DNA of 39,509 nucleotides from an uncultured Clostridia bacterium (GTDB taxonomy: Bacteria > Bacillota > Clostridia > Oscillospirales > Acutalibacteraceae). The position numbers were made by a program, and so were the translations under genes. Within the stretch, counting starts at the first letter, position 1. Every line of letters begins with the position of its first letter. Location: NCBI GenBank assembly GCA_947624835.1, contig CANQLX010000011.1, forward strand, positions 1 to 39,509. The letters are read 5' to 3'. The notes beneath the pieces were generated by a model. It searched no databases, was not told the origin of the DNA, and worked only from the letters and a program-made list of their open reading frames with translations. Positions 1 through 7,381 of the stretch are shown one piece after another.

Positions 1-1
1 C

Positions 2-1132
2 TTTAATATAGCCTCAGGAAGAATCATATATTCTGCTGCTAGTTCGGCAAGCTCTAGTTCAAATTCGGCAAGCAAAGCTGTATATGACCCTCTTGTAATC
101 GACCTTGGAAAAACAGGTTTTGAACTGACAAATATTGAAAACGGTGTTCATTTTGATATGAACAGAAATGGTCTTGCTGAAAAGACTGGTTGGATAACGG
201 GTGATGATGCCTTTCTTGCCCTTGACCGCAATGGTGATGGTAAAATAAATGACAGCGGAGAGTTGTTCGGCGACAGAACAACGCTGTCGGACGGTACATA
301 TGCAAAGTCAGGTTTTGAGGCTCTTGCAGAGTATGATACAAACCTTGATGGCATTATAAACGCACACGATGAAGTATATAATCAACTTCGTCTTTGGCAA
401 GATAAAAATGGTGACGGTATTTCTACTGAAGATGAACTTATGAACTTGAACGAGGCAGGAGTATCTGCAATAAATCTTAACTACCAAGAAAAAAATATCA
501 CTGACGAAAGTAATGGTTCTATACTTTCTAATATTTCAAGTGTAATCTTTGAAGATGGAACGGAAACAACTGTCGGTGAATTTAAGTTTTCTTCTGACCA
601 AATTGATGCGATAGATAATATTGATTTTGAAATCAATGAAGAAATACTTGCTCTTCCAAATGTTCGTTCTATTGGAACGGTTCATTCACTTCATTATGCA
701 ATGGCTGCTGACAAAAGTGGAAAACTTATAAACCTTGTAAAAAGCTTTACAGAAAGTGACAATATATCCAAGAGAGAAAGCATTTTAACAGATATACTTT
801 ACTTTATTTGCGATGCGACCGATATTGACCCGACAAGCAGGGGTGCATATATGGATGCAAGACAGCTTGTTGTTGTCGAAAAAATGACAGGTAAGGATTT
901 TTGGGGACAATTCGGAGCAAATCCTAATCAAATTGCAGGTCCTATGCTTCAGCAGGCATTTAATGAATTGCTGTCTGGTTATTACTGTGAAATGGTCTAT
1001 GACGATATAAAAGACTATCTCAGATTTATTGATACAAAGACAGATAAAAACGGCAATACATATCAAGATTTAAGTTTCTTTAATACCTATGTTAAATTTA
1101 ACCTAAATGGGCAAGAAGTCCCCCGACTCTAA
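2..1132 (+). pseudogene. RTX/EF-hand-like calcium-binding protein, 5' end outside window, 3' end cut by IS element
   Basis: The reading frame is open from base 2, so the ATG at 158 is internal. Visible are repeated Asp-rich calcium loops such as DRNGDGKIND, DTNLDGIINAHDE and DKNGDGISTEDEL, set in the order HFD-N-NG-AE-TGW, LDRNGDG, ELFGD, FEALAEYD and LRLWQDKNGDGIS. This order is typical of a conserved block in large secreted RTX/haemolysin-type calcium-binding proteins. A Ser/Ala-rich stretch precedes it. The last codons (about 1108-1132, GQEVPRL) and the TAA lie in the left-end hairpin of the adjacent IS605-type element, so the natural C-terminus has been replaced. The start and export signal cannot be seen. 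Whether the shortened protein still works is unknown. The family assignment is fairly sure; calling it disrupted is an inference from the position of the IS end. Confidence 0.75.
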
Positions 1133-1152
1133 GGCGGTGGGATGAATTGCCC

Positions 1153-1175
1153 GTCAGCCGTAAGGCTGACTTTTT
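1153..1175 (+). terminator. Terminator hairpin inside IS left end
   Basis: A perfect 7-bp stem GTCAGCC/GGCTGAC with a GTAA tetraloop is followed directly by TTTTT. It lies between the interrupted host gene and the tnpA promoter. It would stop read-through from the host gene into the transposase genes, a known self-limiting arrangement in this IS family. Confidence 0.75.
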
Positions 1176-1177
1176 GC

Positions 1178-1206
1178 TTGACATAAATAATAATCTATGC
1201 TATTAT
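1178..1206 (+). promoter_or_regulatory. tnpA promoter
   Basis: TTGACA (1178-1183), a 17-base spacer and TATTAT (1201-1206) form a near-consensus sigma-A promoter just after the left-end terminator and 25 bases before the tnpA start. Confidence 0.7.
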
Positions 1207-1231
1207 CAAATCAGTCGAACAAAGAAAAGAG

Positions 1232-1645
1232 TTGATAATAATAATAGAATTAGATAATAATGCACATTCAGTATTCTTGCTGTATTACCATCTTGTGCTG
1301 GTGATAAAATACCGAAGAAAAGTATTCGATGATAACATTTCTGAACGAGCCAAAGAAATATTTGAGTATATATCTCCAAACTATAATATCACATTACAAG
1401 AATGGAATCACGATGTTGACCATGTACATATTCTTTTCAAAGCACATCCGAAAAGTGAAATAAGCAAATTCATAAACGCTTACAAAAGTGCAAGCAGCAG
1501 ATTATTGAAAAAAGAATTTCCTGAGATAAGAAAAAAATTATGGAAAGAGTATTTTTGGAGTCAGAGTTTTTGCTTGCTGACAACAGGCGGAGCACCAATA
1601 GAAGTAATCAAGAAGTATATTCAAAGTCAAGGTGAAAAGCCATGA
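1232..1645 (+). CDS. tnpA: IS200/IS605 transposase TnpA (Y1 HUH)
   Basis: This is the single-strand DNA transposase that cuts and rejoins the IS ends as a dimer. The HUH metal-binding motif is at residues 64-66 (HVH, within DHVHIL) and the nucleophilic tyrosine at about 129 (IKKYIQSQ). Its 137 residues are normal for the family. It begins with TTG at 1232; there is no in-frame ATG before the conserved AHSVFLLYYHLVLVIKYRRK block, and AAAGAAAAGAG upstream is a weak RBS. Its stop overlaps the tnpB start (ATGA), which implies translational coupling. There are no frameshifts. Confidence 0.93.
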   Translation: MIIIIELDNNAHSVFLLYYHLVLVIKYRRKVFDDNISERAKEIFEYISPNYNITLQEWNHDVDHVHILFKAHPKSEISKFINAYKSASSRLLKKEFPEIRKKLWKEYFWSQSFCLLTTGGAPIEVIKKYIQSQGEKP

Positions 1646-2736
1646 ATAAAGCCTATAAATTCAGGATATATCCTGATGAAGAACAAAAAATATTGATTGC
1701 AAAGACATTCGGATGTGTCAGATTTATCTATAATAAGATGCTGGGTGACAAGATAGAATACTATCATCAAACACAGAAAAAGTTAAATAATACACCTGCA
1801 CAATACAAATCTGAATTTGAGTGGTTAAAAGAAGTGGATAGTCTTGCGCTTGCTAATGCACAGATGAATTTGCAGGATGCGTATAATAACTTTTTCAGAG
1901 ATAAAAAAGTAGGTTTCCCTAAATTCAAGTCGAAAAAGGGCAGTAAAAGAAGTTATACGACTAATTGTGTAAATGGAAATATTATTGTTCGGGATGGTAT
2001 GATAAGACTTCCGAAATTAGGTTTTGTCAAAATGAAACAGCATAGAAACATACCTGATGATTACAAACTGAAATCTGTTACTGTAAGTCAAAACTCAAGC
2101 GGAAAATATTTTGTAAGTATTCTTTTTGAGTATGAAGAAGATATTGTAATGAAAAATCTTAAAAGTTTTCTCGGATTAGATTTTTCTATGCATGAATTAT
2201 ACGTTGACAGTAATGGAAACTGTCCGCAGTTTCCGAGATATTACAGACTTTCCGAAAAGAAATTGAAAAGAGAACAAAGAAAACTTTCCAAAATGCAGAA
2301 AGGTTCAAGTAACCGTAATAAACAGCGTATTAGAATTTCTAAGCTGCATGAAAAAATTGCTAATCAAAGAAAGGATTTTTTGCACAAGCAATCAAGACAG
2401 ATAGCCAATGTCTATGATTGTGTTTGTATTGAAAATCTGAATATGAAAGCGATGTCTCAATCTCTGAATTTCGGCAAATCCGTTTCAGATAACAGCTGGG
2501 GAATGTTCACGGTATTTTTGAAATACAAACTCGAAGAAGCAGGAAAACGACTTGTAAAAATAGATAAGTTTTTTGCAAGTTCACAGCTTTGTAATGTTTG
2601 CGGGTATCAGAACAGTGAAACAAAAGACTTATCTGTCAGAGAATGGACTTGCCCTTACTGTAAGACACATCATAACAGAGATGTAAATGCCGCTATAAAC
2701 ATACGAAATGAAGGTATGAAAATAGCGTTAGCATAA
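1642..2736 (+). CDS. tnpB: TnpB RNA-guided nuclease (IS605 OrfB)
   Basis: A 364-residue TnpB, the ancestor-type relative of Cas12. Members of the family use an RNA from the IS right end to cut DNA next to the transposon's target motif, which favours retention of the element. The RuvC residues are all present: D180 (LGLDFS), E264 (CIENLNM) and D347 (HNRDVNAA). The zinc finger has Cys317/320 (CNVC) and Cys337/340 (CPYC). The N-terminal OrfB_HTH region (YKFRIYPDEEQ, FGCVRFIYNKML) is complete. Full length and intact motifs suggest an active protein; activity itself is an inference. Confidence 0.93.
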   Translation: MNKAYKFRIYPDEEQKILIAKTFGCVRFIYNKMLGDKIEYYHQTQKKLNNTPAQYKSEFEWLKEVDSLALANAQMNLQDAYNNFFRDKKVGFPKFKSKKGSKRSYTTNCVNGNIIVRDGMIRLPKLGFVKMKQHRNIPDDYKLKSVTVSQNSSGKYFVSILFEYEEDIVMKNLKSFLGLDFSMHELYVDSNGNCPQFPRYYRLSEKKLKREQRKLSKMQKGSSNRNKQRIRISKLHEKIANQRKDFLHKQSRQIANVYDCVCIENLNMKAMSQSLNFGKSVSDNSWGMFTVFLKYKLEEAGKRLVKIDKFFASSQLCNVCGYQNSETKDLSVREWTCPYCKTHHNRDVNAAINIRNEGMKIALA

Positions 2737-2843
2737 AGTCAAAACAAGAACCGTGGGACACACGGGGTTAGCTCGTTGATACTGTATGGGTTACCATACT
2801 TGAGCGAGAAGCCCCCACCTCTATAGGTGGGGGAGTATGTCAC
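2690..2843 (+). ncRNA. Probable omega-RNA (reRNA) of TnpB, overlapping tnpB 3' end and IS right end
   Basis: TnpB guide RNAs normally cover the end of tnpB and the right end of the element, with the guide read from flanking DNA. Here the 3' region folds into GTATGG/CCATAC (loop GTTA, about 2784-2799) and a terminal 9-bp stem CCCCCACCT/AGGTGGGGG (2812-2833, loop CTAT), ending in GAGTATGTCAC. The guide would then start at about 2844 (TGTTATTGCATTGG). The 5' limit and the exact end are estimates. Confidence 0.6.
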
Positions 2844-3198
2844 TGTTATTGCATTGGTTTCGTTTGTTTTTTGCGTTCTGATGTTTTTGCCTGATATGAT
2901 AAATTTTATATCAAGAATAAGAGAACGCTGAAAGCACTGCGGTTTTCGGAAAATAATGATACCGTTACATTTTACAGGAGTCCTGATGAGTAAAACAGAC
3001 AATTCGATACAACGGTCGGCTCAAAGTATGATCCAAATATAACTTATACCGAACCGAGCCACTCTAAATATGATCCGGATGTCCCCTATTGCTGAAGAAA
3101 GCAATCAGAATATCAGGGATAAAGGCAATACCAAAAGATATTGACAGGAATGTGAAAGCAGAGGTAAAACCACTGATAAACGGAAAGGAAATTGTAAA
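2844..3198 (+). other. Decayed coding remnants between IS element and trmL
   Basis: No intact gene is visible in these 355 bases. Immediately after the IS a short frame reads as a hydrophobic helix (VIALVSFVFCVLMF) and then stops. Bases 2994-3090 read, without a start, as a degenerate repeat: SKYDPNITYTEP followed by SHSKYDPDVPYC and a stop. Overlapping out-of-frame pieces follow (EESNQNIRDKGNTKRY, and IRISGIKAIPKDIDRNVKAE). The frame changes and Asp/Pro/Tyr repeats suggest a frameshifted relic of one or more genes. Whether it is the tail of the interrupted calcium-binding protein gene cannot be told. No promoter for trmL is obvious here. Confidence 0.45.
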
Positions 3199-3726
3199 AT
3201 GGCAGAACTTAATATTGTGCTTGTTGAGCCGGAAATACCGCAGAATACGGGCAATATCGCCCGAACCTGTGCTGCTACGGGTGCAAGACTTCATATAGTA
3301 AAGCCTATGGGTTTTACTCCGACAGACAGGCACCTGAAAAGGGCAGGTCTTGATTATTGGGAATATCTCGATCTGACGTATTATGAAAATCTTGGTGACT
3401 TTTTTGAGCGGACAAGGGGTGGAAAATATTATTATTTCTCCACAAAGGCACCAAGGAAATATACGGATATAGAATATCCCGAAAACTGCTACCTTGTTTT
3501 CGGAAAGGAAACCAAAGGTCTGCCCGAGATTTTACTTCATGAAAATCCGAACACAACGGTACGTATACCAATGAGTGAAGAAATAAGGAGCCTTAATCTG
3601 TCAAATTCCGCAGCAATAGCAGTGTATGAGGTGCTGAGACAATGGGATTATCCCCAACTTAAGAATTACGGCAGACTTAGGGAGTTCGACTGGGATAATT
3701 ATAACCCTGATTTATCGGTGGTGTGA
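3199..3726 (+). CDS. trmL: tRNA (cytidine/uridine-2'-O-)-methyltransferase TrmL
   Basis: A SPOUT-family enzyme that 2'-O-methylates the wobble nucleotide (position 34) of tRNA-Leu isoacceptors, using S-adenosylmethionine. The family signatures are present in order: VEPEIPQNTGNIARTCAATG at residues 9-28, a central YLVFGKETKGLPE, and the C-terminal trefoil-knot segment RIPMSEEIRSLNLSNSAAIA. Its 175 residues are slightly longer than typical. The start is ATG at 3199, with GGAAAGGAAA about 7 bases upstream. It opens a run of closely packed genes that ends with another tRNA-modification gene (mnmA). Confidence 0.93.
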   Translation: MAELNIVLVEPEIPQNTGNIARTCAATGARLHIVKPMGFTPTDRHLKRAGLDYWEYLDLTYYENLGDFFERTRGGKYYYFSTKAPRKYTDIEYPENCYLVFGKETKGLPEILLHENPNTTVRIPMSEEIRSLNLSNSAAIAVYEVLRQWDYPQLKNYGRLREFDWDNYNPDLSVV

Positions 3727-3730
3727 CGGT

Positions 3731-4462
3731 ATGGGATGTGTTCGGCGTGATTTTGATGGGGTGGCAGCATATTGTCTTTTACTGGCAATATCTATTTTTG
3801 TGTGCGTTTTTTCGCATTTGATTTACGGGTGGATAAATGCACAGAATTTCAACTGCATAAGTCCTGACAGCCTTGTTGACAACAATCTGGTAAATGGTGA
3901 TATAACAAAGGATAATTATATTACAGAGGCTCAAAAAAGGGGTAATAGCAGGTGTTATTTTATACAACTGCATGATAATTCAGTCATAGCCTTTATTACC
4001 TCAGATGAGGAACAAATTGCCGCTATGCGTGATATAGAGTACGGACTTTGTAATAAAATGTCCTTAAACGGTGTTTGTGTTGCACTTGAAGAGGAAGAAC
4101 AAAGTTATATTGAGGAGGACTTTGAACAGGCTGTCTCAATGCAGCTGATTGATAAGGATTCTGCATTGGTTTCATATAAGCTTGTTAATTTTGATGCGGA
4201 TAGGTTTAATATAATATTTGCCTTGGCGAGTCTTTTATTGATTGTAGGTTTATTTATGATTTTGCCGCAAATATACAGATTTATACCAAGTAAAACAGAA
4301 CCTCCGAAAAAAGAAATTGGGGTGAATGAAACATATGTTAATGACGCAAATACCTTCTATACAGACTTTGATGATAAATCTGAGGTAGGGGTATATCCTG
4401 ACAACAATATATCTGCACAGTCAGACTGGAATGAAAAGGAAAAGAATTATTTTCGGTATTAA
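3731..4462 (+). CDS. Two-TM membrane protein of unknown function
   Basis: Not recognised. The 243 residues comprise a membrane helix near residues 11-33, an extracytoplasmic region of about 125 residues rich in Asp/Glu (including EEEEQSYIEEDFEQ), a second helix near 160-180 (IIFALASLLLIVGLFMIL), and a cytoplasmic polar tail of about 60 residues. It starts 4 bases after trmL, so it is probably translated with it, although the RBS is weak. The topology resembles small bitopic sensor or assembly proteins, but nothing fixes a function. Confidence 0.8.
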   Translation: MGCVRRDFDGVAAYCLLLAISIFVCVFSHLIYGWINAQNFNCISPDSLVDNNLVNGDITKDNYITEAQKRGNSRCYFIQLHDNSVIAFITSDEEQIAAMRDIEYGLCNKMSLNGVCVALEEEEQSYIEEDFEQAVSMQLIDKDSALVSYKLVNFDADRFNIIFALASLLLIVGLFMILPQIYRFIPSKTEPPKKEIGVNETYVNDANTFYTDFDDKSEVGVYPDNNISAQSDWNEKEKNYFRY

Positions 4463-4484
4463 AATCCAAAAGGAGTAGGAGAAG

Positions 4485-6089
4485 ATGATAACAGTAAGCA
4501 ATGTGAGTGTGAATTTCAGCGGTACTCCGCTGTTTTCGGATGTGAACCTTAAGCTGACCGATGATAACTGCTACGGTATTATAGGTGCAAACGGTGCAGG
4601 AAAGTCTACCTTTCTCAAGGTGCTTTCAGGTGAGCTTGAACCTACCAAGGGGGAGGTTATAATTCCCGAAAATACACGTATGTCCGTTCTGAAACAGGAT
4701 CATTTTGCCTTCGATAATTATACAGTGCTCGATACGGTTATTTACGGAAATAAAAAACTGTATGATATAATGAAAGAAAAAGATGCAATATATATGAAAG
4801 AGGATTTTTCTGAGGAGGACGGAATACGTGCCTCAGAGCTTGAAGCTGAGTTTGCTGAGCTTAACGGCTGGGAAGCCGAAAGTGATGCATCAAAGCTTAT
4901 ACAGGGTTTAGGTCTTTCCGAGGAGATATTATACAGTCTTATGAGTACGCTTACAGGTAATGAAAAGGTTAAGGTGCTTCTTGCACAGGCACTTTTCGGT
5001 AATCCTGAAATAATACTTCTTGACGAGCCGACAAACAACCTCGACATCAAGGCTATATCATGGCTTGAGGACTTTATACTTGATTATCAGGGAACAGTCA
5101 TTGTTGTTTCACATGACAGACATTTCCTAAATACAGTATGTACACATATGGTCGATATAGACTACAACAAGATAAAAATGTATGTGGGTAACTATGAATT
5201 TTGGTATGAATCAAGTCAGCTTATCCAGGCTATGATAAAGCAGCAGAATAAAAAAACAGAGGAGAAAATCAAGGAACTTCAGAGCTTTGTTCAGAGATTC
5301 TCGGCTAATAAATCAAAATCCAAGCAGGCGACCTCAAGAAGAAAGCTCCTTGATAAGCTTACTGTTGAGGAAATGCCGGCTTCCTCACGCCGATATCCCT
5401 TTGTCGGTTTTACGGCGGACAGAGAGGTCGGAAAGGAGGTTCTGACTGTTGAGGGACTTTCAAAGACCGCAGGGGACGGAGAGAAGATACTTAATAATGT
5501 ATCGTTCCGTATTGAAAGAACGGATAAGGTAGCATTTCTTTGCGATAATGAATTGGCAGTAACGGCATTGTTTGATATACTGATGGGAAAAACAGAGCCT
5601 GATGAGGGTACATATAAGTGGGGCATAAGCACGTCACAGTCATATTTCCCCAAGGATAATACAGATTTTTTTGAGGGAAAAGATATAACAATAATTGATT
5701 GGCTCCGTCAGTATGTAAGAGGAAACGATAATACAGATACATATCTGCGAGGTTTCCTTGGAAGAATGTTATTTTCAGGAGATGATGTTTTCAAGCCTGT
5801 CAAGGTATTGTCAGGAGGGGAAAGGGTACGCTGTATGCTTTCAAGAATGATGATGTTCGGGGCAAACTGTCTTGTGCTTGACCAGCCGACAAACCACCTT
5901 GACCTTGAATCCATTACGGCAGTCAACAAGGGTCTTCAAAGCTTCAAGGGTGTGGTTTTGTTTACATCTCACGACCACGAATTTATATCCACTGTGGCAA
6001 ACAGGATTATAGTTATAGAAAAAGATGGAATTAAGGATATTACAAGAAGCTATGATGAATATATAGCCGAGAGATATGGTGCAGACTGA
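4485..6089 (+). CDS. ABC-F family ATPase with degenerate second ATP site
   Basis: A soluble twin-ATPase protein of the ABC-F group (534 residues, no membrane helices). ABC-F proteins act on the ribosome as translation or resistance factors. NBD1 has an intact Walker A (GANGAGKST, residues 34-42) and Walker B LLDEPTNNLD, but its signature reads LTGNEK in place of LSGGE. NBD2 has a normal signature LSGGERVR and LDQPTNHLD, but its Walker A region reads CDNELAVTALF, with no GK[ST]. A charged linker rich in Lys/Glu (about residues 245-290) joins the domains. The RBS AAGGAG lies upstream of the ATG. It resembles the YbiT/YkpA subgroup, in which similar departures may occur; this was not checked. 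It sits within the trmL-mnmA run. Confidence 0.88.
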   Translation: MITVSNVSVNFSGTPLFSDVNLKLTDDNCYGIIGANGAGKSTFLKVLSGELEPTKGEVIIPENTRMSVLKQDHFAFDNYTVLDTVIYGNKKLYDIMKEKDAIYMKEDFSEEDGIRASELEAEFAELNGWEAESDASKLIQGLGLSEEILYSLMSTLTGNEKVKVLLAQALFGNPEIILLDEPTNNLDIKAISWLEDFILDYQGTVIVVSHDRHFLNTVCTHMVDIDYNKIKMYVGNYEFWYESSQLIQAMIKQQNKKTEEKIKELQSFVQRFSANKSKSKQATSRRKLLDKLTVEEMPASSRRYPFVGFTADREVGKEVLTVEGLSKTAGDGEKILNNVSFRIERTDKVAFLCDNELAVTALFDILMGKTEPDEGTYKWGISTSQSYFPKDNTDFFEGKDITIIDWLRQYVRGNDNTDTYLRGFLGRMLFSGDDVFKPVKVLSGGERVRCMLSRMMMFGANCLVLDQPTNHLDLESITAVNKGLQSFKGVVLFTSHDHEFISTVANRIIVIEKDGIKDITRSYDEYIAERYGAD

Positions 6090-6116
6090 CAATAAGTCGG
6101 GGAGGAAGCGTTTTAT

Positions 6117-6815
6117 ATGGGTAGAGCAGAGGAATTTCTTGACCGGTACAGGGCTCTTGAGGAGGCCCTTTGCAAAAAATATAATATTGACGAAAAAAGC
6201 GGAAGCCCGATAATGCGGTTTATAAATGACAAAGAAAGCAGAGAGTACAGGGATAAGCTTGACCTTTGCCGTGAAATACGAAATTTTCTTTCACATCATT
6301 CCGAGTTCGGAGGAGAGCGTATAGTTGAACCCTCACAGATTATGATAGATTTTCTTTGTGATGTCACGGATTATATCCGTAAGCCGCCTCTTGCAATAAC
6401 ACGTGCGACACTTTTTGATGATATACTCAAAACATCACCTGCACAAAGAGTACAGTCGGTTATGAAAAAAATGCAAAGGCTCGGATTTTCTCATGTTCCG
6501 GTTATAGAAAATGGCAGTTTTATAGGAGTGTTCAGTATAAGCACAGTTTTTACATATGCCTTTAAAAACGGAATGACTTCTTTGGATGATGATATGACTA
6601 TATCGGATTTTGCAGAGCTGCTTCCCCCTGAAAGACATGAAACGGAAAGCTTCCGTTTTGTCAATAAGGACTCCACACTGTTTGATGTAAGAAATGAATT
6701 TGATAAAAAAGTACGTCAGAGCAGACGTCTTGCGGTTATTTTTATAACCGAAAACGGAACTCCGGGAGGGCGTATTCTCGGTATGCTTACTCCTTGGGAT
6801 GTTATTAGCGAATAA
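6117..6815 (+). CDS. CBS-domain-pair protein with N-terminal helical domain
   Basis: 232 residues. The first ~95 are predicted helical and charged (EEFLDRYRALEEALCKKY, EIRNFLSHHSEF). The rest is a tandem CBS pair: the first repeat covers VQSVMKKMQRLGFSHVPVIENGSFIGVFSI and the second covers FRFVNKDSTLFDV to RILGMLTPWDVI. CBS pairs bind adenine nucleotides and control attached or partner proteins. No catalytic domain is attached, so it may be a stand-alone sensor. The start ATG is at 6117, preceded by GGGGAGGAAG. It is in the trmL-mnmA run, 27 bases after the ABC-F gene. Confidence 0.85.
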   Translation: MGRAEEFLDRYRALEEALCKKYNIDEKSGSPIMRFINDKESREYRDKLDLCREIRNFLSHHSEFGGERIVEPSQIMIDFLCDVTDYIRKPPLAITRATLFDDILKTSPAQRVQSVMKKMQRLGFSHVPVIENGSFIGVFSISTVFTYAFKNGMTSLDDDMTISDFAELLPPERHETESFRFVNKDSTLFDVRNEFDKKVRQSRRLAVIFITENGTPGGRILGMLTPWDVISE

Positions 6816-6840
6816 ACCCCACAACGGGAGGTATATTACA

Positions 6841-7380
6841 ATGAAAATATTTTCTATACATGGTTATAACGGCTCGGCACATAATTCAGCCTATAATGCA
6901 CTTGTAGACTGCGGCTATGATGTCTATGCACCGCAGATCGATTATAATGCGAAATCACCGAGAGAAATTCTTTATAGGCTGTTCAAAGAATATACAAAAA
7001 GTGAGTGTAATGCTGCTGTCGGCACAAGTGTTGGTGGGTATTTTGCCGCCCTGCTCTGTACAGTAAGCGGATGTCACACTTTACTTATAAATCCATGCCT
7101 GCTGCCATTTGTCGTTCTGCCTAAGCTTGGATATACAAGTCCGGACGGTATACTTGAATTTTCACATATGTTCAGCACTCTCACAAAGCTTTACAATAAC
7201 AAGGTCTCAACTATTGTAGGTCTGGACGATGAATTAATAACGGATCATGATTTTACAAAAATATTGCTTGGAAACAGTAGATATTATGAAATAGAGGGCG
7301 GTAAGCACAGCGGGGCAACGCTGCCGTTAAGAGAGATTATTAAAAAACACGGGGAAGATATCTTCGGGGAAGAGGGATAA
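6841..7380 (+). CDS. YqiA/YcfP-like alpha/beta-hydrolase
   Basis: A small (179-residue) alpha/beta-hydrolase of the UPF0227/YqiA esterase type. It opens with MKIFSIHGYNGS, has the nucleophile elbow GTSVGG with its serine, an acid candidate in GLDDELI, and a late histidine in GGKHSG, giving a plausible Ser-Asp-His triad. The substrate is unknown. I place the start at the ATG at 6841, because CGGGAGG lies at the right distance upstream; the longer frame from 6799 lacks an RBS and would run into the CBS gene. It ends one base before mnmA. Confidence 0.85.
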   Translation: MKIFSIHGYNGSAHNSAYNALVDCGYDVYAPQIDYNAKSPREILYRLFKEYTKSECNAAVGTSVGGYFAALLCTVSGCHTLLINPCLLPFVVLPKLGYTSPDGILEFSHMFSTLTKLYNNKVSTIVGLDDELITDHDFTKILLGNSRYYEIEGGKHSGATLPLREIIKKHGEDIFGEEG

Positions 7381-7381
7381 A

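Larger units (their letters stand above)
1108..2843 (+). mobile_element. IS200/IS605-family element with tnpA and tnpB
   Basis: The element holds a Y1 HUH transposase gene and a tnpB gene overlapping by 4 bases (ATGA). At the left end GGGCAA at about 1109 can pair with TTGCCC at about 1147 around a C/G-rich core, giving a subterminal imperfect hairpin. At the right end a 9-bp hairpin (2812-2833) is followed by GAGTATGTCAC. IS605-type elements have no terminal inverted repeats and make no target duplication, so the exact ends are uncertain by several bases. The left boundary lies close to the TTTAACCTAAAT block at about 1097-1108. All catalytic residues of both proteins are present, so the copy looks intact and probably recent. 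Confidence 0.85.

Noticed and set aside
2739..3002. Minus-strand 87-codon frame across the IS right end
   Set aside because: Composition reflects the hairpin and flanking relics; no RBS, promoter or family resemblance.
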